Shown: in pieces, positions 50,295 through 57,862 of the stretch | Layout of the letters: each line of letters begins with the position of its first letter | Numbering within the stretch: the first letter of the stretch is position 1 | Source: JANXXV01 sp038230275 | GTDB lineage: Bacteria; Acidobacteriota; Terriglobia; Bryobacterales; Bryobacteraceae | Direction: 5' to 3' | Assembly: GCA_038230275.1 (NCBI GenBank) | Contig: JBBRNO010000024.1 | Coordinates: 1 to 61,672 of the forward strand | DNA length: 61,672 nt | The notes under the pieces: generated by a model | What the model was told of the DNA's origin: nothing | What the model saw: the letters and a program-made list of their open reading frames with translations, nothing else | The model's database searches: none | Translations under genes and position numbers: made by a program

Positions 50295-51335
50295 ATGGTT
50301 ATTTCAATGAGGTTACACGCGACGCGCCCTGAGATTGACGGAGTCTGTGAACGAGTCCACGACTTCGGATACCGGGTGCACTCCATTGTGGGGGAGGAGC
50401 GCGTAGTAATCGGAATCGTCGGCACGGGCGACGTCACCGCCTGCCTGGAATCGGTGGAAGCGATGCCTGGAGTCGAGAAGGCCGTGCGGATTTCAGCTCC
50501 CTATAAGTTCGTCAGCAAAGAGTTCAGGGCTGAGAAATCGCTTATTCGCGTGAACGGGCTGGATATAGGCGGCGATGAGTTCATCGTGATGGCCGGTCCC
50601 TGTTCGGTTGAAAGTGAGAAGCAGATCATGCAGAGCGCCGAAGCAGTAGCCAAGGCCGGCGCGCAGATTCTTCGTGGAGGCGCATTCAAGCCCCGCACCT
50701 CGCCGTACGACTTTCAGGGAATGGAACTGGAAGGCCTGAAACTGTTGCGCAAAGCGAAGGAAGCCACTGGCCTCGCCATCGTCACCGAGGTGATGAGTGA
50801 CCGCGACGTAGAACTGGTGGCCGACTACGCCGACATTCTGCAAATCGGCGCTCGCAACATGCAGAATTTCGCGCTCTTGAAGACGCTGGGCAAGTGCGGG
50901 CGTCCCGTTCTGTTGAAGCGCGGCATGAGTTCCACAGTGAAGGAACTGCTTATGTCAGCCGAATACGTTACTGCCCACGGCAACCCGAACGTAATCCTCT
51001 GCGAACGCGGCATCCGAACCTTCGAAACAGTCACCCGGAACACGTGCGACATCGCTGCCATCGCGGCGTTAAACGAACTGACCCACCTTCCGGTAATTCT
51101 CGATCCCAGCCACGCCACCGGCAAACGCAGCCTGGTTCCGGCGTTGTCCCGAGCTGGAGTCGCCATCGGCGCGGACGGCCTGATTGTGGAAGTTCACCCC
51201 TGCCCATCCAAGGCCGTGAGTGATGGCGCGCAGTCCCTGGATATCCCGCAGTTTGAAGCGATGATGATCGAATTGCAGCCCTACATCAAGCTCTGGAAGT
51301 TGGCTCGCATGACAGAAGCCGTCGCGGCAGTGTAA
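50295..51335 (+). CDS. aroF: 3-deoxy-7-phosphoheptulonate synthase (DAHP synthase, type I-beta)
   Basis: A 346-residue enzyme with an N-terminal ferredoxin/ACT-like domain (about 1-70) joined to a TIM barrel. The catalytic motifs MAGPCSVESEKQIMQSAEAV, GGAFKPRTSPYDFQGMELEG, KRGMSSTVKELL, CERGIRTFE and DPSHATGKRSLV match AroA-beta enzymes. It joins phosphoenolpyruvate and erythrose 4-phosphate, the first step of aromatic synthesis. The N-terminal domain usually binds an aromatic inhibitor, and the leader attenuator upstream adds a second control layer. Confidence 0.96.
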   Translation: MVISMRLHATRPEIDGVCERVHDFGYRVHSIVGEERVVIGIVGTGDVTACLESVEAMPGVEKAVRISAPYKFVSKEFRAEKSLIRVNGLDIGGDEFIVMAGPCSVESEKQIMQSAEAVAKAGAQILRGGAFKPRTSPYDFQGMELEGLKLLRKAKEATGLAIVTEVMSDRDVELVADYADILQIGARNMQNFALLKTLGKCGRPVLLKRGMSSTVKELLMSAEYVTAHGNPNVILCERGIRTFETVTRNTCDIAAIAALNELTHLPVILDPSHATGKRSLVPALSRAGVAIGADGLIVEVHPCPSKAVSDGAQSLDIPQFEAMMIELQPYIKLWKLARMTEAVAAV

Positions 51336-51344
51336 CCTTCATAC

Positions 51345-52274
51345 GTGAGTTATCGTTTCCGGCCCTGGCAGTTGGCGCTCGCCCTGGTGCTGGTTTGTGC
51401 CGCCGCGGTGGTACTTGTAATGAACCTTCGCCGCAGCGCACCTATCAGCGCCGCGGACATGCTCTCTTATATCCCGCCGGGCGAATCCACATTACTTTAC
51501 CTGGATGTGCAGGCGTTGCGCGATTCGGGCATTCTGGAAAAACTGGCCGGCTCAACTGTGGCCGAGGAACCCGAGTATAAGAAGTTCATTGCCGAGAGTG
51601 GCTTCGACTACCGCACGGATCTGGACGCCGTTCTCTCCAGCACCTCTGATCTGCAACAGCTATTTTTATTGAAGGGCCGCTTCGATTGGAAGAGCCTGAT
51701 CAAGTACGCCAGTAGTCACGGCGGGGTCTGCGTGAACGGCTTTTGCCGGATACCCGGCGATACGCCGAACCGGTCCATTTCGTTCTACCCGGTGGGTACC
51801 AACGTATTGTCTTTGGGCATCAGCCGGGACGAGTTTTCGGCCGGAAATCTCCACGCACCGAAGAAGAAGTTGGCCCCGGCGGCGGAAGTTCCCCCACAAC
51901 CCGTTTGGTTGACCGTACCGGCATCCACATTGCAGAATGTTGAGAAATTGCCCGCCGGCACCAAGCTCTTCGCAAAAGCCTTGGCAGGCGCTGAAAAAGT
52001 GGTCTTGGCACTCGGGCCACAGCAGGATCGGTTCGAGTTAGCAATGGACGTCACCTGCAAGACAGCCGAGGATGCCGTCCGCTTGCGCGTGGAATTGGAA
52101 GGCCTCACCACGATGCTTGGGAAGTTGATCGCGCGTGAGAAACAAACCCCTAATCCCAGCGATCTCAGTGGAGTTCTGACGGCTGGTTCGTTTCAGCGGG
52201 TGGATCGCCACGTAGTAGGAAAGTGGCCGATCCAGAAATCTTTCATCGAAGGCTTGGGCGCGGGCGGCGGTTAA
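51345..52274 (+). CDS. Membrane-anchored protein of unknown function (DUF3352-like)
   Basis: A 309-residue protein with a GTG start 10 bp after the aroF stop. A single signal-anchor helix (PWQLALALVLVCAAAVVLVM) precedes a beta/alpha body (MLSYIPPGESTLLYLDVQAL, GVCVNGFCR). The opening YIPPGESTLLYLDVQ closely resembles the YFPQGPLLYVEARDF of the gene at 19402, so both belong to one loose family. Function unknown. It may be co-transcribed with aroF but has no obvious link to aromatic synthesis. Confidence 0.75.
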   Translation: MSYRFRPWQLALALVLVCAAAVVLVMNLRRSAPISAADMLSYIPPGESTLLYLDVQALRDSGILEKLAGSTVAEEPEYKKFIAESGFDYRTDLDAVLSSTSDLQQLFLLKGRFDWKSLIKYASSHGGVCVNGFCRIPGDTPNRSISFYPVGTNVLSLGISRDEFSAGNLHAPKKKLAPAAEVPPQPVWLTVPASTLQNVEKLPAGTKLFAKALAGAEKVVLALGPQQDRFELAMDVTCKTAEDAVRLRVELEGLTTMLGKLIAREKQTPNPSDLSGVLTAGSFQRVDRHVVGKWPIQKSFIEGLGAGGG

Positions 52275-52564
52275 CGCCAGTGTCCTTCCACAAACACCCA
52301 CCCACCTCGCCGCTGAGCCCAATGTGCCGGCACCCAGTGAGCGCGCGGACGCGGCGGAAGCACCCACGCACCTGGTGCCCAGGCATACGCTCTGCCATCC
52401 CACCGGTGATAGCCTGGTGTCCAGATGTAGCCCCGTCCGGGACGTACAATGCGGCGTTCGACAAGGGGACGGGGCGGCGCGATGCGCACGAACACTTCGG
52501 CCGCGCTGGCGGACATTGCAAGTCCGGCGCCAATCAATGCGGTGAACAGCATCTTTCGAATCAT
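52271..52564 (-). CDS. Small secreted YXWGXW-type repeat protein
   Basis: About 97 residues. I choose ATG 52564 because the GGAGGAG ribosome site ends 9 bp before it; codons further upstream overlap that site. A signal peptide (MIRKMLFTALIGAGLAMSAS) leads to tryptophan-rich repeats: YIWTPGYHRWDGRAYAWAPG, AWVLPPRPRAHWVPAHW, GGWVFVEGHW. Such repeats occur in small secreted proteins with no firmly known function. The last 4 bp overlap the stop of the gene at 51345. Confidence 0.8.
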   Translation of the reverse strand: MIRKMLFTALIGAGLAMSASAAEVFVRIAPPRPLVERRIVRPGRGYIWTPGYHRWDGRAYAWAPGAWVLPPRPRAHWVPAHWAQRRGGWVFVEGHWR

Positions 52565-52666
52565 AGTTTTCATCTCCTCCACTCAATTGAGCCCAAAAAC
52601 GAGCGGGAGGTTTCGCCGGTGGAGATTATTATCCTGTAATCTAATCGGCCGGCGGCATCTGTTAGC

Positions 52667-53659
52667 ATGGCTGCTACGCCCATGTCACGGCTCCGCGATG
52701 AAATACTTGAGTGGTGCGACGCTGGGCGCCTGAAGCCCGAAGACGCTCCCCGCGCTCTGGAAATCGCCGGCCTCAGTCCGAAGCTTTCCGGCTGGCGCAA
52801 CTTCCTGCATACCTTGCTGTTGTGGACCGGCGTCGTTCTGATTGCCGCTGGCATCATCTTCTTTTTTGCCTACAACTGGCAATCCCTACACCGCTTCGGC
52901 AAGTTCGCGTTAGCCGAGGCACTCTTGGCAGCCGCAGTCATCGCCGCGTGGCACTTTGGCATTGAGCGGCCCGCGGGGAAAGCGGCACTGCTGGCAGCAG
53001 CGCTGTTGACTGGGGCGCTGCTCGCCCTGCTGGGACAGACCTATCAAACCGGAGCCGATGCCTTTGAATTATTCGCTGCCTGGGCGGTGTTGATTCTCCC
53101 TTGGGTACTGGCCGCTCGGTTCGCGCCGCTCTGGCTGATGTGGATCGGTTTACTCAATCTCTCGGTGTCAGCGTACTTTCAAGCTCGGGCATGGGGCCTT
53201 TTGGGACTGCTGTTCGGCACCGCTGGAATGCTGTGGTGCTTGTTCGGTGTGAACGTAGTCGCGCTGGCCGCATGGGAGCTTGGTTTGCTGCGCGGTGTTC
53301 CATGGCTCAGCCGGTGGGGCTCGCGAATTCTGGCGGCCCTGGCCGGCGGTTTCGCCACCACAATCGGCATTCTCTCCGTGGTGGATTCACACCAGATCGG
53401 AGCGTGGGCATTCCTGGCCTACCTCGCCTGGATACTGGCCATGTACGCGAATTATCGGCTCCGCGAGATTGACGTCTTCATGCTGGCCGGCGGGGTTCTC
53501 AGTGCAGTCGTGGTGATGGCGGCTTTTCTCAGCAAGCATCTTTTGTTTGATGGCCACGGTGACGCCGGCGGCTTTCTGTTGGTGGGACTGGTGACCATCG
53601 GCTTATCCGGTGCGGGCGCGTGGTGGATTCGGCAGACGCTGCAGGAGCAGCCACAATGA
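52667..53659 (+). CDS. Integral membrane protein, DUF2157-like
   Basis: A 330-residue protein. A short soluble head (LRDEILEWCDAGRLKPEDAP) is followed by about ten membrane helices beginning at LLLWTGVVLIAAGIIFFFAY. The GQTYQTGADAFELFAAWAVL segment is characteristic of DUF2157. It is coupled to the next gene by an ATGA overlap and to a GDYXXLXY-domain gene further on, a frequent trio of unknown role. Confidence 0.88.
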   Translation: MAATPMSRLRDEILEWCDAGRLKPEDAPRALEIAGLSPKLSGWRNFLHTLLLWTGVVLIAAGIIFFFAYNWQSLHRFGKFALAEALLAAAVIAAWHFGIERPAGKAALLAAALLTGALLALLGQTYQTGADAFELFAAWAVLILPWVLAARFAPLWLMWIGLLNLSVSAYFQARAWGLLGLLFGTAGMLWCLFGVNVVALAAWELGLLRGVPWLSRWGSRILAALAGGFATTIGILSVVDSHQIGAWAFLAYLAWILAMYANYRLREIDVFMLAGGVLSAVVVMAAFLSKHLLFDGHGDAGGFLLVGLVTIGLSGAGAWWIRQTLQEQPQ

Positions 53660-54732
53660 ATACGCTCACCAGGGAAGAATTGTGGACACGATTGTCCCAG
53701 GCGGGATTGGTCGACGGTGAAATACCCGCTACCGGGGAACCGCAATCCCCGTGGCCGGTACGAGTGATGCTCGGCATTGCCGGCTGGGTGGGTGCCTTAT
53801 TCCTGTTGGGCTTCGCTGGAGCCGCGTTCGCCCTAATTTTCCGCAGTGCCCAGGCCGCTTTGCCCGCGGGAGCCATATGTTGCGTGGCGGCCTATGCGAT
53901 CTTCCGCGCCATGCCGAGCAATGACTTCGTCGCGCAGTTCGGCTTCGCTATCAGCCTCGCCGGTCAGACCTTGTTGCTGGTGGGCTTCGCAAATCTTGCC
54001 GGCTCCCGGCCCACTGCCGCAACCTTCCTGTTGATGGCCGCAGTGGAGGCTGCGCTGGCCATTGCGGTCCCAAATTACATTCACCGTGTCTTCACCACCC
54101 TTGCCGCCAACTTCTGTCTGTTTATAGCGGCGGCGATCCTGGGCGCACCCGCGCTGGCGACGATCGTTGCGGCGGTTGGCGCCTCCCTCATCTGGCTCAA
54201 CCAGGTGCGGATGGCGAAACGCCCCACGCTTTGGGAACCCGTTGGATATGGGTTCGCCATCGCTTTGTTGCACCTCGATGGCTCTATGATGATCGGCCCC
54301 GAGTTTTGGAGAATGCTTTTGCCCCATGGCGGTTCGCTATCTCATGCGCTGCTGTGGTCCGGTCCGGTGGCTGCGGGTCTGGTTTTCCTCTATGTCGTAT
54401 GGCAACTTCGCGAACGTGCCGGCGTCGAAGCGGCCAGCCCCGGTGGAATTTTCACCATAGCGGCCGCGGTCGTCCTAGCTCTTTGCGGGCTAGGCGCACC
54501 GGGAGTGAGTGCGGCGATTCTCGTACTTGTCCTGGGTTTTGCCAACAGCAATCGCGTCTTGATGGGGCTCGGTCTGCTTGCATTCGCGGGCTATCTTTCG
54601 CACTTCTACTACCAGCTGAGTTCCACTTTACTGGTGAAGTCGATGGTGCTCGCCGCCACTGGAGTGGCGCTGCTGGCTCTGCGTTGGACCATCGACCACT
54701 TTTTGCCCACGGCGGAAAGCACCAGTGCGTAA
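53656..54732 (+). CDS. Integral membrane protein, DUF4401-like
   Basis: A 358-residue protein from ATG 53656, which overlaps the stop of the DUF2157 gene; a longer frame to 53620 has no ribosome site. The head LTREELWTRLSQAGLVDGEI is followed by about ten hydrophobic helices (MLGIAGWVGALFLLGFAGAA). The length and neighbour are those of DUF4401. No enzymatic motif is visible. Confidence 0.88.
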   Translation: MNTLTREELWTRLSQAGLVDGEIPATGEPQSPWPVRVMLGIAGWVGALFLLGFAGAAFALIFRSAQAALPAGAICCVAAYAIFRAMPSNDFVAQFGFAISLAGQTLLLVGFANLAGSRPTAATFLLMAAVEAALAIAVPNYIHRVFTTLAANFCLFIAAAILGAPALATIVAAVGASLIWLNQVRMAKRPTLWEPVGYGFAIALLHLDGSMMIGPEFWRMLLPHGGSLSHALLWSGPVAAGLVFLYVVWQLRERAGVEAASPGGIFTIAAAVVLALCGLGAPGVSAAILVLVLGFANSNRVLMGLGLLAFAGYLSHFYYQLSSTLLVKSMVLAATGVALLALRWTIDHFLPTAESTSA

Positions 54733-55225
54733 GCTCGTCGTCTTACTTGGCGGCCTTGCGGTCTTGGCGGTCGCCAACTATTCCATCTACGAAAAAGAGC
54801 AGGTGCTGGCCAGTGGCCGCGTCGTGCTTTTGGAACTGGTTCCGGTCGATCCTCGCTCCTTGATGCAAGGCGACTACATGGCCCTTCGTTTCCGGCTGCA
54901 AAACGACGTGCCACTCAACAACCAACTCCGCGACGGCCGGCTTGTCGTGGCCATTGACGGTCGCGGGGTGGGTACCTTCCGGCGGCTCGACAAGGGTACG
55001 CCGCTGGCGCCTGACGAGTTGAAGATCTTTTACCGGGTGCGTGCAAATCAAGTCAAGCTTGGAACCAACGCGTTCTTTTTTCAGGAAGGCGATGAACGGC
55101 TTTACCGTGGGGCTCGCTATGGAGAAGCGCGCGTGGACAAAGATGGCCAATTGCTGCTAACCGGGCTGTTTGACCAAAACGTACAAAGGCTGGGTCCGCT
55201 ATTGCCGTCTCGCTTCGCGCCGTAG
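54725..55225 (+). CDS. GDYXXLXY-domain membrane-anchored protein
   Basis: A 166-residue protein with a GTG start overlapping the previous stop by 8 bp. One N-terminal helix (LVVLLGGLAVLAVANYSIYE) is followed by LASGRVVLLELVPVDPRSLM and the motif QGDYMALRFRLQ, the GDYXXLXY signature. It completes the three-gene DUF2157-DUF4401-GDYXXLXY unit. The cytoplasmic or external side of the small domain is not certain. Function unknown. Confidence 0.88.
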   Translation: MRKLVVLLGGLAVLAVANYSIYEKEQVLASGRVVLLELVPVDPRSLMQGDYMALRFRLQNDVPLNNQLRDGRLVVAIDGRGVGTFRRLDKGTPLAPDELKIFYRVRANQVKLGTNAFFFQEGDERLYRGARYGEARVDKDGQLLLTGLFDQNVQRLGPLLPSRFAP

Positions 55226-55252
55226 TCCTTCGTGGACGATAATCTTCTATCC

Positions 55253-55408
55253 CTAGTGTACTGACCGACAGATAACTGGACACAAGAAACGGCTTGCTCA
55301 CGCGCGCGGCTCAGTCTCGAACTCGTTGCTGCAACAGTAGTTTCTGAGCCGCGACTGTAAAGGAGCGGTTTCCGGTAGTGTCCACCCAATTCGCGGACAC
55401 TACACTAG
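55253..55408 (+). repeat. MITE-like repeat, copy B (intact)
   Basis: A 156-bp repeat bounded by CTAG on both sides. Its ends are 31-bp imperfect inverted repeats (CTAGTGTACTGACCGAC... and the reverse of ...GCGGACACTACACTAG). Inside, GGCTCAG pairs with CTGAGCC; the other copy has GGCTCGG with CCGAGCC, a compensating A-T to G-C change. A further palindrome GTAGTGTCC...GGACACTAC is at the right end. It has no gene. It interrupts the 3' end of the CopG-like antitoxin remnant. Confidence 0.88.
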
Positions 55409-55618
55409 CCTTGGCGACATCAGCAGTGGGCAAGCGCAGCGCGATCTGGACGCTGCCTGTCCGGTTAAGTTTGGCCACCAGCGGGGATCCCTTTGTTTCT
55501 CAGGCATGCCTGCCGTCGAATGCCGCTTGATAAATGCGCGCCCCTTCGCGCTCGCCCACCACTCCGCTTCTTCCTCTTCGTTCACGAAAATCGGAATTTT
55601 GCTTCCTGTCTCCTTCAT
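55409..55618 (-). pseudogene. CopG/BrnA-like antitoxin, frameshifted and cut off by the MITE
   Basis: From ATG 55618 (with an AGGAGGAG ribosome site), the frame gives KIPIFVNEEEEAEWWASAKG, RAFIKR, then slips near 55500. The other frame continues KGSPLVAKLNRTGSVQIALR, LPTADVAKA and ends in the CTAG of the MITE. These are the parts of a CopG-type antitoxin of about 90-100 residues; its C-terminal third is missing. It is preceded by the toxin remnant. The locus is broken both by mutation and by insertion. Confidence 0.7.
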
Positions 55619-55621
55619 GCT

Positions 55622-55800
55622 CTATTCTCCTCCTGCTCGCCGCTTCGGGAAATCGCGCTTTTGGCCCGCATCCAAGTCATAGGCTGTGATCACGCGGATC
55701 TTTTTGCCTCGCTCCGTAAGCATCACAGCAATCAGACGGCTCGTTTCTGTCTCGCCGTAATACACTTCGTTTACTTCGAGACTCGATTATGAGTGTGGCG
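55622..55800 (-). pseudogene. BrnT-like toxin remnant
   Basis: The frame ending at TAG 55622-55624 reads LEVNEVYYGETETSRLIAVM, LTERGKKIRVITAYDLDAGQ, KRDFPKRRAGGE. This is the C-terminal half of a BrnT-type ribonuclease toxin (RVITA..D). A frame break lies near 55775 with TLIIES in the other frame upstream. I cannot see a convincing N-terminus in 55800-55920. It lies right upstream of the antitoxin remnant in the normal toxin-antitoxin order. Confidence 0.6.
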
Positions 55801-55885
55801 GGAAGAGTCCCGGCCAGGCTGCCGAGATTAGAATGACGTCCGCTTTGGTAGCTTAATCTCGATGCGACACGATGAGTCTTCCCGC
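55798..55885. repeat. Inverted repeat flanking 55810-55873
   Basis: GCGGGAAGAGTC (55798-55809) is matched by GAGTCTTCCCGC (55874-55885), 11 of 12 bases in inverted orientation with about 64 bp between. It sits in the remnant-rich zone between the TA remains and mqnC. It may be an eroded mobile-element end; I see no gene between the arms. Confidence 0.35.
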
Positions 55886-55922
55886 TACTTGCGCGGCTTT
55901 GCTTCTCCCGCAAAACATTTGT

Positions 55923-56954
55923 CTAATTCAAAAAGTAAGTGCGGTACAGCGTATCCCGCTGCTTCGGCACAAAACCCGCATCGCGAATCATTTGCCGCAG
56001 GTCCTCTTCCGTTGCGTGATTGCGCGCGCCGGCTTGAGAAACGACGTTCTCCTCGATCATGATGCTGCCCACGTCGTTCCCGCCGAAACGCAATCCCACT
56101 TGACAGGTTTTCAGCCCGGGCGTCACCCACGACGATTGGATGTTCAGAATGTTATCCAGATAGATCCGCGAAATTGCCAGCGTCTTCAAGTACTCCACCG
56201 CCGTGGCTTCTTCTTTCACAAACCGGCCCAGCGAGGTGTTCTCCCGCTGGAATGTCCAGGGGATGAATGCCGTGAAACCGCCGGTGTCTTCCTGAATCTG
56301 ACGCACGATATCGAAGTGATTCATGCGCTGCTCAATCGTTTCGCCGCAGCCGAACATCATGGTGGCCGTGGTTCGCATTCCCAGCGCGTGCGCCGTGCGG
56401 TGCACGTCGATCCAATCCTGGCTGGTACACTTCAACCGGCTGATGCGATGCCGCACGCCATCGTCCAGAATCTCGGCGCCGCCACCGGGAATCGAATCCA
56501 GTCCGGCGTCCTTCAATCTGGCGATGGTGTCGTAGAGCGAGATGCCGCTCACCTCGGCAATGTTCGTGATTTCCGGCGCTGAGAAGCAGTGCGTGTGAAT
56601 CGTGAATCGCTTCTTGATATCGCGCAGCATCTCTTCATACCATTCGATTTTGAGATCCGGGTGCAGACCACCCTGCATCAGAATTCCAGTGCCGCCCAGA
56701 TCGATGGTCTCTTGGATCTTCTGCGCTATCTCGTCGTGGGATAGGATGTAGCCTTCCTTATGGCCCATCGGGCGATAGAAGGCGCAGAAGCTGCAAAACT
56801 CGGTACAGAAGTTGGTGTAGTTGATATTGCGGTCGATGATGTAGCTGACCACGTTTTCGGGATGGAGCTTCCGCCGGATTGCGTCGGCGGCCATGCCGAT
56901 GCCGATCAAATCGTCACTCGCGAACAGATCCGTAGCTTCCTGGCGTGTCATCAT
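55923..56954 (-). CDS. mqnC: Cyclic dehypoxanthinyl futalosine synthase, radical SAM
   Basis: A 343-residue radical SAM enzyme. The iron-sulfur triad is C50-X3-C54-X2-C57 (FCTEFCSFCAF). GGLHPDLKIEWYEEMLRDIK, PGGGAEILDDGVR and ATMMFGCGETIEQRMNH match MqnC. It forms the cyclic futalosine product in the alternative menaquinone pathway. It overlaps the mqnA stop by 3 bp, so the two are coupled. Later genes of the pathway are not in the window. Confidence 0.94.
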   Translation of the reverse strand: MMTRQEATDLFASDDLIGIGMAADAIRRKLHPENVVSYIIDRNINYTNFCTEFCSFCAFYRPMGHKEGYILSHDEIAQKIQETIDLGGTGILMQGGLHPDLKIEWYEEMLRDIKKRFTIHTHCFSAPEITNIAEVSGISLYDTIARLKDAGLDSIPGGGAEILDDGVRHRISRLKCTSQDWIDVHRTAHALGMRTTATMMFGCGETIEQRMNHFDIVRQIQEDTGGFTAFIPWTFQRENTSLGRFVKEEATAVEYLKTLAISRIYLDNILNIQSSWVTPGLKTCQVGLRFGGNDVGSIMIEENVVSQAGARNHATEEDLRQMIRDAGFVPKQRDTLYRTYFLN

Positions 56955-57739
56955 GCTTGCACTTTCCTTAAAACCGATTGACTGTCGAATTCGGCGGCAT
57001 ACTGCAAAAAAAGGTCCAAGCCCCGGTAGTCCCGCTCCCCTAATTCGAACACGATGTTCTTTTCAAAGTACTCCAGCGCCAACGGTTCGGCAATGCCGCG
57101 CGGCGGACCTTCGGAGGCCGCAATTTCCGCCAGGTGCTGTAGGCCAAAACGGCAGGAGGATCGGAAGATCTGCTCTAAGCCGGGACTGATCACAGATTTT
57201 CTCCCCGCCCAGACTGCGAAAACCATGGGCAGGCCGGTCAGTGCCAGCCACTCGGTTCCCAGGTCCATCACGTGGAAAGGGATTGTGGCCGGGTCTAGAT
57301 GCAGCGCCGGATCGCCGATGATCAATGCCGCATCGGCCAGCTCCAGCATCGCGGGTAGGTCCGGAGCCATAGAGATGAACGCGGGCTCGGTGCCGAATCG
57401 TTTGGCCAGCAGAATCCGCGCCAGCATGACGGATGTTCGCGAGCTGGAATCCGTAGCCAGGGTCTGGATCCGTTCCGGCGGTACGCGGGATATCAGCAGA
57501 ATGCTGCGCACCGCGCCATGGCAGGCGATGCCGGTTCCGCGGATGATTTTGAGGTCCAGCCGGGGCAGTTCGGCGCAGGGAACAATCCCGATATCGGCCA
57601 TGCCATTTCCCAGCCGGTCCGCACATTCCGCCGGCAGGGCAAAGTCGAGTTCGAAGCGATTTCGCTCCGCGCCATGCAGCATTCCCCAGACCAAAGGCTG
57701 CGTATTGAGATAGCTGACCGCGCAGACGCGAGGTTTCAT
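56951..57739 (-). CDS. mqnA: Chorismate dehydratase
   Basis: A 262-residue protein from ATG 57739; the longer frame to 57856 adds 39 residues with no homology. MKPRVCAVSYLNTQPLVWGM, LDFALPAECADRLGNGMADI, GIVPCAEL, ATDSSSRTSVMLARILL and AALIIGDPAL match MqnA. It dehydrates chorismate to 3-enolpyruvylbenzoate, the first committed step of the futalosine pathway, and draws on the same shikimate flow as aroF at 50295. Confidence 0.94.
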   Translation of the reverse strand: MKPRVCAVSYLNTQPLVWGMLHGAERNRFELDFALPAECADRLGNGMADIGIVPCAELPRLDLKIIRGTGIACHGAVRSILLISRVPPERIQTLATDSSSRTSVMLARILLAKRFGTEPAFISMAPDLPAMLELADAALIIGDPALHLDPATIPFHVMDLGTEWLALTGLPMVFAVWAGRKSVISPGLEQIFRSSCRFGLQHLAEIAASEGPPRGIAEPLALEYFEKNIVFELGERDYRGLDLFLQYAAEFDSQSVLRKVQA

Positions 57740-57862
57740 GGAATTTAGAGGGGTCAAATAATACTGTAACATCCTCAAGGGACTCCATTTGCACCTGACA
57801 GCGGGGCGTGCTATTTTCCAAGAAGAGCGCTTTCCCGCCAGCGTTCCTGTTTTCACAATCCT

